The notes under the pieces are model-generated. The model saw nothing but the letters and a program-made list of their open reading frames with translations, was not told where the DNA came from and made no database searches. The translations under genes were made by a program, and so were the position numbers. Positions 8,132 through 15,439 of a stretch of 21,791 nucleotides of DNA are shown in pieces; the stretch's first letter is position 1, and the number at the start of each line of letters is the position of its first letter. The stretch is taken from contig CAZRNB010000042.1 of the NCBI GenBank assembly GCA_964601355.1, positions 1 through 21,791 on the forward strand. The letters are read 5' to 3'. The DNA comes from CAZRNB01 sp964601355 (GTDB lineage: Bacteria > Planctomycetota > Phycisphaerae > Sedimentisphaerales > Anaerobacaceae).

Positions 8132-9398
8132 TTTTTATTGCTTTATCTGCAATATCCCGACGAAAGCTCGCCCCGTCGAATTTTATTTTTTCTACCGCTT
8201 CATAAGCCCTTTTCTTGGCATCTGCGATACGCCGGCCCATAGCGGTCACGCCCAACACCCTGCCTCCGTTTGTAACAATGTCCCCATTTTGCTCCTTGGT
8301 GCCCGCATGGAATACAACCACGTCTCTGAGCCTGCCGGCCTCTTCAAGGCCGATGATTTTTTTGCCCTTTTGATAATCGCCCGGATAACCACCTGAAGCC
8401 ATTACGACACAGACCGCCGGCCGCTGGTCCCACTCCAGCGTGACCTCGTCCAGCCTGCCATTACATACCGCCAGACAAACTTCCAGCAGGTCGCTCTTCA
8501 GGCGCATTAGAATCGGCTGAGTTTCCGGGTCGCCGAACCGAACGTTAAATTCCAGCACTCTCGGCCCGGCACTGGTAATCATAAGGCCTGCATAGAGCAC
8601 GCCTTTATACGGCGTACCGTTACGATTCATGCCATCTACGACCGGCACAAGAATCTCACGCGTGATCTTATCCATTATCGCTTCGGTTACAACCGGCGCC
8701 GGGCTGTAAGCACCCATTCCGCCGGTGTTTGGTCCCGTGTCTCCGTCACCTATCGGTTTATGGTCCTGTGATGATTCCATAATGTAGATATTATACCCAT
8801 CCACGAAAGCGAGTATCGAGGCTTCCTCACCCAGCAATTTTTCTTCGACGATGATTTTGTCACCTGCTGAGCCGAATAGTTTATCGCACATTATCTTTTC
8901 CGCAGCCAGGATGCCGTCTGCCGGGTCGTCACAGACAATGACCCCTTTGCCTTGTGCAAGACCTGCCGCTTTTATTACCACCGGCTCGTCTCTGCTGGCT
9001 ATATATTTTTTAGCGTCACTGAATCTGTCAAAGATTCTGCCTTCGGCGGTCGATATTGCGCATGATCGCATCAACTGCTTGGCGAACGCCTTGTCGGCCT
9101 CGAGCTGTGCGGCGCCGGCGCTTGGCCCAAAAGTTTTTATGCCCGCTTTTTCCATAGCATCAACCACTCCTGCCGCGAGCGGGTCTTCCGGCCCAACAAC
9201 CACCAGGCCTATATCATTCTGGCGCGCGAAGTTTATTAGCTCAGCAATATTGTTTGCTGCGATAGGGACATTTTCCCCGCACTGACTCGTACCAGCATTG
9301 CCTGGCGCGATGTAAAGTTTACTTAGGTTTTCTGATTGAGCCAGCTTCCAGGCTATAGCATGCTCGCGTCCCCCACTACCAATTAAAAGCACATTCAT
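8121..9398 (-). CDS. purD: Phosphoribosylamine--glycine ligase (GAR synthetase)
   Basis: 425 aa. PurD joins glycine to 5-phosphoribosylamine using ATP, the second step of purine synthesis. The N-terminal domain opens MNVLLIGSGGREHAIAWKL and carries VVGPEDPLAAG. The ATP-grasp core shows EADKAFAKQLM, VIKAAGLAQGKGV, EEASILAFVDG and DHKPIGDGDTGPNTGGMGAYSPAP. The metal-binding EFNVRFGDPETQ lies near 285-296. Length is normal and no key motif is missing. The ATG at 9398 has GGAG about 8 nt upstream. It is the first gene of a two-gene unit with the AsmA-like gene. Confidence 0.97.
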   Translation of the reverse strand: MNVLLIGSGGREHAIAWKLAQSENLSKLYIAPGNAGTSQCGENVPIAANNIAELINFARQNDIGLVVVGPEDPLAAGVVDAMEKAGIKTFGPSAGAAQLEADKAFAKQLMRSCAISTAEGRIFDRFSDAKKYIASRDEPVVIKAAGLAQGKGVIVCDDPADGILAAEKIMCDKLFGSAGDKIIVEEKLLGEEASILAFVDGYNIYIMESSQDHKPIGDGDTGPNTGGMGAYSPAPVVTEAIMDKITREILVPVVDGMNRNGTPYKGVLYAGLMITSAGPRVLEFNVRFGDPETQPILMRLKSDLLEVCLAVCNGRLDEVTLEWDQRPAVCVVMASGGYPGDYQKGKKIIGLEEAGRLRDVVVFHAGTKEQNGDIVTNGGRVLGVTAMGRRIADAKKRAYEAVEKIKFDGASFRRDIADKAIKNEH

Positions 9399-9633
9399 CT
9401 ACGTATCTCCAACAATCCCGCGTTCGGCGAACCATTCTATCTTAATCTATTCTATGTGTCAGAGATTAGCAATTGGTAAAAATGATTTTATTTTGAATTG
9501 GGCCGATATGCCAATTTTTTCGTTCAAATGTGTGGCAGACTCATAGCCGAAAGCATTGGGGATGGCTGAAATAAGCCGTCGCCATGCCGCCGACAAATAA
9601 ACATAGAAAACCATCTCTAAAAGTCTGGTGATA
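9399..9633. other. Intergenic region upstream of purD
   Basis: Nothing recognised. A 94-codon minus-strand frame runs 9459-9743 but overlaps the nucleotidyltransferase remnant in another frame and matches no family I know. This stretch should contain the purD promoter; no clear consensus pair was seen. Confidence 0.35.
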
Positions 9634-9965
9634 TTATTCTTGGCCGAGGGCTTCGAGGTCTGCAAGGTCCTTTTTTCTGCCCAGTGACCTTTTGTTAGCG
9701 ATGAAGCTATCTTTGCCAATGAAGAAAACAGGTGTGTCACCATAGTTGCCTGACACTTTGCCCACGTGAAACATGGTAGAAAAACCCCCAGTGAAACTGG
9801 GGGCTAAATATTTAGCCCCGCAATTCATTGCGGGGTTATTACAATATCGCCGGTAAAACGCGGTACGCCGTGAAATGTAAGTGCATAACCACCGATGATA
9901 ATATATTCAACTTTGTGTGCGTTGAATAACCCTAACAACTCTTTGAAGTCTTTGTGTATCTCCAT
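9634..9965 (-). pseudogene. Nucleotidyltransferase (AbiEii/MNT-like) gene with internal deletion replaced by a palindromic element
   Basis: The N-terminal piece starts at ATG 9965 and reads MEIHKDFKELLGLFNAHKV then EYIIIGGYALTFHGVPRFTGDI, the start of a well-known small nucleotidyltransferase family. It runs into the palindromic element (9781-9835) and stops at 9825. The C-terminal piece resumes in a different frame at about 9775 as GKVSGNYGDTPVFFIGKDSF then IANKRSLGRKKDLADLEALG, ending at 9634. Homologues read on from GDI into a second catalytic Asp; here that residue and an estimated 60-80 codons are gone. The gene is therefore catalytically dead. The upstream partner overlaps it by 59 bp. 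The split is seen directly; the missing length is inferred from memory of the family. Confidence 0.8.
9781..9835 (-). repeat. Compound palindromic element (REP/MITE-like), copy 1
   Basis: Three nested palindromes: cccccagt/actggggg (9785-9792 and 9796-9803), a central 20-nt palindrome ggggctaaat/atttagcccc (9800-9819), and ccccgcaat/attgcgggg (9816-9824 and 9827-9835). The central one shares arms with both outer hairpins, so the forms exclude one another. The segment sits where the middle of the nucleotidyltransferase should be. A 35-nt identical inverted copy lies at 11062-11096. Confidence 0.75.
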
Positions 9966-10095
9966 AAACCTGGCGTCTTAGAAGTTCGACGGCTGAGAGG
10001 CGCTCCTGCTGCGGCCTGCTGAGCCAGTAGTGAAGGTTCTGTCTGATTTCAAAATCCTTATCTAATTTACTTTTATTTATCACTGGGCGGATCAT
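9907..10095 (-). CDS. Small conserved protein partnered with the nucleotidyltransferase
   Basis: 62 aa from ATG 10095: MIRPVINKSKLDKDFEIRQN, then LHYWLSRPQQERLSAVELLRRQ, ending RLQRVVRVIQRTQS. The pattern YWLS-x(4)-ERL-x-AVE-LRRQ-YGD is one I recall as the short first gene of two-gene nucleotidyltransferase modules. Biochemical role is unknown; by analogy with toxin-antitoxin modules it could be the regulatory partner. A GTG at 10131 would add 12 residues. Neither start has a clear Shine-Dalgarno. Its last 59 bp also encode the start of the nucleotidyltransferase in another frame. The gene itself is intact while its partner is destroyed. Confidence 0.65.
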   Translation of the reverse strand: MIRPVINKSKLDKDFEIRQNLHYWLSRPQQERLSAVELLRRQVYGDTQRLQRVVRVIQRTQS

Positions 10096-10346
10096 AAGAA
10101 CTATTTTATACAAAAATTCTAAATTTTGCACTTTGATTTATAAATTAAAAAACCTGTAGCCTGTCGTAGGATAGTTAGTGGCAGAATCAAGGCTGAAGGT
10201 TATCCGGGGGTGGCTTAATCCGATATTTTTGTTCCTCGGATTTTCCCCGGCATTGCCGAGAATTTTTTTGCCTTTCCCCATAGCCTGGTCAATAATACTC
10301 CTATTAAATGAAGAAGTCGTCGGAATCCTAACAAAGGAATGACTGC

Positions 10347-11006
10347 ATGGAACAAGAAGAGCAGGTACTGGTAATCGAGCGTAAAATTATAGAACAGGCA
10401 GGGATGTTTCACGGGCTTGCATTTAACGTTGACAGCTACCTTCATAAAATCTTTGTTCAGGGTGTGCCGCGTTTTATGCCGAGAGCACAGGCGGAAAAAA
10501 ATCCCGACTACAAGCAGCTCATTCCTTATGTGATTATGTCCTGTGACGGCAAGTACCTTAGTTACGTCAGAGGGAAACGGGCTGGTGAAGGTCGGCTCGT
10601 CGGGTTGAGGTCCATCGGCATCGGAGGCCATATTAATCCCCATGATGACATGCCCTTATTTAACGCCGACTTCTATGAAACCTACGTTGCCGCCGTCGAG
10701 CGAGAAGTAATGGAAGAAGTATCTGTAAAAGCGAATCATTCCGATAGGATTGTTGCCCTATTGAATGACGACTCCAATGAGGTCGGAAGCGTACACCTCG
10801 GTGTTGTCCACTATTGGAACCTGGATGCTCCCCGGGTAATTAAGCGGGAGCAAATGATAAGCCAAATATCCTTTATGTCACCTGCCGAGCTGCATGACGT
10901 CCGGGGTACATTGGAGACGTGGTCACAGTTGTGCCTTGACGGCCTTTCCAAAATGAAAAAATACGCAGAAGCAAAGCCAAATCAAATTTCTAATTCTCTC
11001 GGCTGA
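10347..11006 (+). CDS. NUDIX-domain-like protein (putative phosphoesterase)
   Basis: 219 aa. A NUDIX-like signature is seen: GIGGHIN at 91-97 followed by AAVEREVMEEV at 115-125, matching the REUxEE part of the box. About 18 residues separate the Gly from the REUxEE core, more than in the classical 23-residue box, as in a subgroup often annotated as phosphoesterase. The LNDDSNEVGSVHLGVVHYW segment fits the later strands of the fold. The substrate is unknown. ATG at 10347 has AAAGGA 8 nt upstream. It is a single gene converging on the DUF6768 gene, with palindromic element copy 2 between them. Confidence 0.75.
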   Translation: MEQEEQVLVIERKIIEQAGMFHGLAFNVDSYLHKIFVQGVPRFMPRAQAEKNPDYKQLIPYVIMSCDGKYLSYVRGKRAGEGRLVGLRSIGIGGHINPHDDMPLFNADFYETYVAAVEREVMEEVSVKANHSDRIVALLNDDSNEVGSVHLGVVHYWNLDAPRVIKREQMISQISFMSPAELHDVRGTLETWSQLCLDGLSKMKKYAEAKPNQISNSLG

Positions 11007-11009
11007 TGA

Positions 11010-11052
11010 CCCCGCGTATAATCCGCCAAAAAGACGGCGGACAAGCGCGGGG
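11010..11052 (+). repeat. Long imperfect hairpin after the NUDIX-like gene
   Basis: ccccgcg (11010-11016) pairs with cgcgggg (11046-11052), and inside it tccgcc (11022-11027) pairs with ggcgga (11036-11041). It starts 4 nt past the NUDIX stop. It occupies the place of the first hairpin of the compound element and may also end transcription between the convergent genes. Confidence 0.5.
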
Positions 11053-11096
11053 CTAAATATGCTAAATATTTAGCCCCCAGTTTCACTGGGGGTTTT
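11053..11096 (+). repeat. Compound palindromic element, copy 2 (inverted relative to copy 1)
   Basis: Positions 11062-11096 are identical over 35 nt to the reverse complement of 9781-9815: the ctaaatatttag palindrome, the cccccagt-ttc-actggggg hairpin and a final tttt. Just before it, ctaaatat occurs once more (11053-11060), a partial duplication. On the minus strand it encodes the last residues and stop of the DUF6768 protein. Confidence 0.75.
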
Positions 11097-11453
11097 ACCT
11101 GTCAATTCTGCGATTTGGAGCTGTAATTGTTTCATTTCTTTTAGAATATTGAGCTTGGTGTTTTCAACCCAGTACCATAGTTTCATCAGGATGGTGGAGT
11201 TAAAGCCAATCATAATAAAGATCGCCCACAAGACCATTCCTTTGGTATCTCCGGTAGAACGTAGGCCGAAATACCCTCCAATCATCATGCCTATACACGC
11301 AAGAAAAGTTATCCAAAAAATTATCTTCGCCCTTAGCAAATTTTTATCGCACCACATTTGAACAATCTCCTTTCTTACAGTTTGCCCTCTGGTGACATCG
11401 AAATTACCACTTGTTTCAAAAACTCTTTTTAATTCTTTTTCAAAATTATCCAT
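11070..11453 (-). CDS. DUF6768-family membrane protein, ECF-sigma neighbour
   Basis: 127 aa. A soluble N-terminus (1-40, MDNFEKELKRVFETSGNF) is followed by two membrane segments at about 44-62 (IIFWITFLACIGMMIGGYF) and 73-92 (MVLWAIFIMIGFNSTILMKL), then LWYWVENTKLNILKEMKQLQLQIAEL, a short amphipathic helix. This matches DUF6768 proteins that follow ECF sigma genes in planctomycetes. A role in tethering or controlling the sigma factor is plausible but unproven. It follows the sigma gene by 19 bp with GGTGGAG upstream, so one operon is likely. The last 8 residues (KTPSETGG) and stop come from the palindromic element. Confidence 0.75.
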   Translation of the reverse strand: MDNFEKELKRVFETSGNFDVTRGQTVRKEIVQMWCDKNLLRAKIIFWITFLACIGMMIGGYFGLRSTGDTKGMVLWAIFIMIGFNSTILMKLWYWVENTKLNILKEMKQLQLQIAELTGKTPSETGG

Positions 11454-11472
11454 TTCTGTTGTGCTCCACCAT

Positions 11473-12030
11473 TCAGGCTACGGTAGGCTCCGCCCTGACG
11501 AGCCGGCGTAATTCGTCTAATGTGCGGGAAATTCTTGATTTAACAGTCCCTTCGGGAATACCGAGGATTTCCGCTATTTGGCCGATATCGAAGCCCTCAC
11601 GATAACGCAATGCAAGCAGCGCTCGGCAATCAGGTGACAATCTCTCAACAGCTTCGCTCAAAGATTCAAGTTTCTCGTTTTTTTGCTTTGTGTCATCGTT
11701 ACTTTGCCTCTGCTCTGCGAGTTGATTATTCAGCCGCGATTGTAGCTGCTCCTTACGGAGAGCATCTACGCATTTGTTATTGGTGATTCTGAAAGCCCAT
11801 CGAGGAAAAACCGCTACATCCTCAAGTTTTTTGATGCCTTTTATAATGCCGATCCAGGCTTCCTGAACAATGTCCCAGGCCGTTGCCTCGGAGCCGGTTA
11901 CCGCAAAGGCATAATTCCAAAGGCGTCTTTGCCATCTTTCGACAAGCTCTTCAAAGGCTTGTTTATCCCCTTGCCGGCATTTTATAACGAGTATTTCATC
12001 GTATATTTGGGCTCGACTTTTCGTTTTCAT
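11473..12030 (-). CDS. ECF-type RNA polymerase sigma factor
   Basis: 185 aa. Region 2 covers about 18-92: CRQGDKQAFEELVERW, then AWDIVQEAWIGIIKGIKKL and FPRWAFRITNNKCVDALRK. Region 4 covers about 128-178: LSPDCRALLALRYREGFDIG, then QIAEILGIPEGTVKSRISR, a clear helix-turn-helix for -35 recognition. No extra C-terminal domain is present. ECF factors redirect RNA polymerase to a small regulon on a signal; the signal is unknown. The Gln/Asn-rich linker (97-123) is longer than in minimal family members. The gene is cotranscribed with a two-TM DUF6768 protein, the only candidate regulator nearby. Start ATG lacks an obvious Shine-Dalgarno. Confidence 0.93.
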   Translation of the reverse strand: MKTKSRAQIYDEILVIKCRQGDKQAFEELVERWQRRLWNYAFAVTGSEATAWDIVQEAWIGIIKGIKKLEDVAVFPRWAFRITNNKCVDALRKEQLQSRLNNQLAEQRQSNDDTKQKNEKLESLSEAVERLSPDCRALLALRYREGFDIGQIAEILGIPEGTVKSRISRTLDELRRLVRAEPTVA

Positions 12031-12424
12031 CTATAAAATAAGTCGGACATATTATCCAAAACGTTCCATATTTTGTTAACTTTCGCAGTTTATAAAAGTC
12101 GTTGATCTAGACAATTTGGGTTTATAGGTTTTTTCACGGCAATATTATTATTTTTGTAATGCTCGAGATGTTTATCGAACATGCATTAAATTCAAAATTA
12201 CGCTTAATCCCTTTTATTAATGATTTCATCATAAAAAAGTACGAAACTTAACATATTAAAAATTAAAAAAATATTTTTGTCTATTCTGGATTGATTTTTG
12301 TTTTACTTGATGTACAATCTTGTTATGTTTAAGGGATTCAAAAGCCTGTTTTAGTATAATGAAGTTAGTCCATACAATAGCAAAAATTGCTGCCACATGA
12401 AATGTTTAGAGAGCCGGAGGTAAC
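12031..12424. other. AT-rich divergent intergenic region between ECF sigma and SEFIR genes
   Basis: Strongly AT-rich, without a credible gene on either strand. It must carry promoters in both directions. A candidate for the SEFIR gene is listed separately; none stands out for the sigma gene, though on its side gGAAC at about 12066 and GTCC at about 12047 could be an ECF-type pair. Confidence 0.4.
12291..12318 (+). promoter_or_regulatory. Candidate sigma-70 promoter for the SEFIR gene
   Basis: TTGATT (12291-12296), 16-nt spacer, TACAAT (12313-12318). Both hexamers are one or two bases from consensus. The start codon lies about 100 nt downstream, after a strong ggaggt (12416-12421). Confidence 0.4.
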
Positions 12425-13666
12425 ATGAGCAAGAAGGATCAAGAGACACATCCGAGTGTATTCATCAGTTACAGTAATGATTCACCGGAACATGCAGATA
12501 AGGTTCTGGGATTTGCGAACAAGTTGCGGTCTGAGGGAATCGATGCGGTCTTGGATCAGTACGAAGAGTCACCAAAGGAGGGCTGGCCCAAGTGGATGGA
12601 CAGGCAAATTGAGAACTGTGATTTTGTTTTGCTGGTCTGCACAGAGCAGTATTATAAAAAAGTAATGGGGACAGTAAAAATAGATGAGGGATTAGGTGTA
12701 AAGTGGGAGAGTACTCTGTCCTATCAGCATATTTATAATGGTGGAGGGGAAAATACCCGGTTTATACCTATATTGTTCAAAGATGGGAAACGCGAGTACA
12801 TACCAGCCCCTCTTAGAGGTGCCACTTACTACTATGTCGAAACAGCAGAAGGTTACGAGGGTTTGTATCGCCGGTTGATAGGACAACCAAAGACAAATAA
12901 GCCAACGTTAGGGAAGCTAAAGTCTCTTACAGTACGCAAACCGAAGACAAATTTCTTTGACCTTGGTGTAGCAAAAGGAAGGAAAAATGTTATTTTGAGG
13001 TCTCTAAAGAACTACCGCAATTTTTTACAAAATATCCTTTCTAATACCATACAAGTTATTAATAGACCTCGTTTGATTAAACTATTATATTATACTGTTG
13101 GGATTATTGCTTCGCTAATGTTAATAATTATATATAAAAAGTCAATTTGGCCTCACAAGCCAGAGTCTTCCCTAAAAGCTACTGTTTTAGATTGTGTATG
13201 TTGGAAAGCACCTCTATATATAGAGGAAGAGTTAATAGGCATGCAAAAAGTCAGTAATTCATGTAATAGCCTCAAGATGGTTATGCCCGATGATGATACC
13301 CTAAAGAAAGCGTTTTCTAAAGTGCATGAATTTGCATCCGAGATAATTAGTGAAATCGAGCGCCTTGAGCCATGCGAGGCTAATAATGTTGCGCTTTTGA
13401 GGACCATGTATTCTATCATTATTAAGAACGATGGCAGTAAAGTTTGTGAAGATATAAAGATTCTAGTTAAGGACGCTAAATATATAGAATTCGAGAAAGA
13501 AGGCGAGAAAAGACAAAAATTCCAAGATCGTATCCTTGTCCTAATAGGAAGTTTGGATTCTTCAATGACTATTGAGGTAAATGTATGGACTACGTCTCTG
13601 GTAAATAAGAAACCCGAATTTAAGATTACGTCCAGTGGCCAGCCTGCAGATGTGCGTTTTAACTAA
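12425..13666 (+). CDS. Membrane-anchored SEFIR (TIR-like) domain protein, candidate antiphage effector
   Basis: 413 aa. The SEFIR domain spans about 8-155: PSVFISYSNDSPEHADKV, LRSEGIDAVLDQYEESPKEG, WPKWMDRQIENCDFVLLVC, then GLGVKWESTL and a FIPILF strand. Glu95 in GVKWE is a candidate catalytic residue by analogy with TIR enzymes. A basic linker leads to one membrane helix (218-237, IKLLYYTVGIIASLMLIIIY) and a C-terminal domain (about 240-413) that I do not recognise, with Cys at 254, 256 and further on. SEFIR proteins are reported as antiphage effectors, with NAD+ depletion as a proposed mechanism. The TM segment and unknown C-domain could be a sensor. ATG follows ggaggt. Codons and sequence are AT-rich compared with flanking housekeeping genes. 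Confidence 0.87.
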   Translation: MSKKDQETHPSVFISYSNDSPEHADKVLGFANKLRSEGIDAVLDQYEESPKEGWPKWMDRQIENCDFVLLVCTEQYYKKVMGTVKIDEGLGVKWESTLSYQHIYNGGGENTRFIPILFKDGKREYIPAPLRGATYYYVETAEGYEGLYRRLIGQPKTNKPTLGKLKSLTVRKPKTNFFDLGVAKGRKNVILRSLKNYRNFLQNILSNTIQVINRPRLIKLLYYTVGIIASLMLIIIYKKSIWPHKPESSLKATVLDCVCWKAPLYIEEELIGMQKVSNSCNSLKMVMPDDDTLKKAFSKVHEFASEIISEIERLEPCEANNVALLRTMYSIIIKNDGSKVCEDIKILVKDAKYIEFEKEGEKRQKFQDRILVLIGSLDSSMTIEVNVWTTSLVNKKPEFKITSSGQPADVRFN

Positions 13667-13755
13667 AAACTAACGTTGTATATATCTTTTTAAAATCAAC
13701 CTTGATTTTTGTTCTAAAAAATATATTTTGAACAACTTTCACAAATCGGTAAAAA

Positions 13756-15006
13756 CTAATTAATCACCTTTGAGTAAGTTCCGGAGTTGCGGACCTTCTC
13801 GCATAATTCCAGCAAAGCCACCCTTCTGTTATATGAATCTTCAATCGCATCCAACATCCGCTCTAAAGCTTCCTGCATATTACGATTCTTTATGTCATTC
13901 AAAATATCTAATCGACGTTGCTCACTTATAGCGATTATATTTTCGAGAAATTCTTTCCGCGCATCATCAGGATTTTTAATTCTGTTAGCTATATCTATTT
14001 TACTATTTCTGCATTCTTTAACAACCACCTCGAAACTAGTAAAAAGGCGAGCAACCTTTGGCCTATCGTAGCTTGCACCCAGTGGGAACAGCAGAATCAT
14101 GGTTACTCTGTTACACTCGCATGAATGCACGCCATTTTTCATAGTTGGGGTGTTATTAAAATTTTTCAATGCTTCATTGGACGCTGCAAGAGCCTCTTCA
14201 GCAAGTGGTAATAACAACTCAGTTGCTTTTCTGTATTTGTACAAAGCTATTCCCCTTGGTAACCACCTTGGTTCCTTTAACTGAAATAGCATAGCCTCTT
14301 CTCCCGCTCGCCATATATCATTAGCAATCTCATCCTGGGTACCTTTTGCGTTAACTATAATATTGTTAACATCTGAAAGGACTACCTTCGGGTTATAATT
14401 GGGGAAAATCCTTAGTAGGGCTGAAAGTTGTTTATTCTCTATATATTGGGCATAATTTTTCAAAATTTTTCCAAAGTAATTTGGATCAATTGGACTTGTA
14501 AAGTCGGGACCGGTTTCGCACATTAACTCACATGCTAATAAAGACACTTCGTCGAAATTACTTTGGACAAGACCAGCAAAAGATATCCCTACATACAGGG
14601 TAACTATAATAATCAAGACAGAGCAGATAAACAATGCAAGATGCCGTTTGTGCAAAGGCTCTCCAAACCTTAGTGCAATATCCCGAGGATGTAAATGCTT
14701 ACTGTCAACTTCTTTAGTTTGTTTTTTAAGTAGACGTATCAACTTTTTTAAAAATTCGACACTTGCTTTCAGAAAAAAAAGAACGCACAAAAGCGTTCCG
14801 AAAGAAATAACAAATAATTCAAGGATTCGTAAGAAAAATACAAATCTTGGCGTACGCAGAATATCGCCCAGATAATGCAAAGACCATGTAGATAAAAGAA
14901 AAACAACGAAAACGAGAAATGAAACAATTAGCTCGATTATATATGGTAATAATATCTGCGTAGATGATAGTTTTTGCGCATGATTAGCGCTCTCCCCTGT
15001 ATCCAT
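13756..15006 (-). CDS. Unrecognised three-TM protein with large C-terminal soluble domain
   Basis: 416 aa, no family recognised. Three membrane helices at about 18-41 (ILLPYIIELIVSFLVFVVFL), 55-79 (FVFFLRILELFVISFGTLLC) and 123-146 (LALFICSVLIIIVTLYVGIS). A basic loop lies between helices 2 and 3 (KKLIRLLKKQTKEV). From 147 to the end is a helical soluble region with charged stretches and a predicted helix-rich C-terminus (DILNDIKNRNMQEALERMLDAI). A C-E-C-N pattern occurs at about 300. It converges on the SEFIR gene with an 88-bp gap, shares its AT-rich composition, and has its own perfect sigma-70 promoter. GGAGGAGG lies about 12 nt before ATG. It could be a partner or sensor for the SEFIR protein, or an unrelated cargo gene. 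Confidence 0.8.
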   Translation of the reverse strand: MDTGESANHAQKLSSTQILLPYIIELIVSFLVFVVFLLSTWSLHYLGDILRTPRFVFFLRILELFVISFGTLLCVLFFLKASVEFLKKLIRLLKKQTKEVDSKHLHPRDIALRFGEPLHKRHLALFICSVLIIIVTLYVGISFAGLVQSNFDEVSLLACELMCETGPDFTSPIDPNYFGKILKNYAQYIENKQLSALLRIFPNYNPKVVLSDVNNIIVNAKGTQDEIANDIWRAGEEAMLFQLKEPRWLPRGIALYKYRKATELLLPLAEEALAASNEALKNFNNTPTMKNGVHSCECNRVTMILLFPLGASYDRPKVARLFTSFEVVVKECRNSKIDIANRIKNPDDARKEFLENIIAISEQRRLDILNDIKNRNMQEALERMLDAIEDSYNRRVALLELCEKVRNSGTYSKVIN

Positions 15007-15087
15007 TATTGTATCTTGCCTCCTCCAATCGTGCCATCCATGGCGTAATTATACTGATACAATATATATCTCCTTATTGAAGGAACA

Positions 15088-15117
15088 ATTATACATAATT
15101 ACATCGTCCTATGTCAA
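15088..15117 (-). promoter_or_regulatory. Perfect-consensus sigma-70 promoter for the three-TM gene
   Basis: On the minus strand TTGACA (15117-15112), 18-nt spacer and TATAAT (15093-15088). Transcription would begin near 15081, leaving a leader of about 75 nt that contains the Shine-Dalgarno. Confidence 0.7.
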
Positions 15118-15439
15118 CAGAAAATTTTAACAAAACCATAAATAATAGCCTGAATTTTAAGCACATATAATCCCATGTAAAGTCAAAAATATGAATTTTT
15201 TAAAATAACGGTAGAGAGAAGTGGAGTTTTTTAAAATTTATGAGAAAGAATTCCCCAAAAATTCTCATTTTTGAACTTATTCTATTATGTTACTAAAATC
15301 TTATTTGCAATGAAGTTATAAATTATAAGGGCCGTTTACGAATGGCGCGAAGATAAGTGATAAGTGAAAGCTGGAGGATAGTACGTCTAAACCGTTGAAT
15401 GTCTCTAAATAAATCCGGTGTTGACATAAAAAAACTAAG
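15118..15439. other. AT-rich intergenic region with repeat debris
   Basis: No gene seen. It holds a weak palindrome (agaatt/aattct around 15247-15265 followed by a T-rich run) and at about 15350 the low-complexity phrase aagtgataagtgaaagc. The right part abuts the broken HepT-like gene and may be the sequence that replaced its 3' half. Confidence 0.4.

Noticed and set aside
9459..9743. 94-codon minus-strand frame across the nucleotidyltransferase remnant
   Set aside because: Its upstream part is the nucleotidyltransferase 3' piece in another frame; the rest matches nothing known to me.
10215..10643. 142-codon minus-strand frame over the start of the NUDIX-like gene
   Set aside because: It is antisense to a well-supported gene and has no domain signal.
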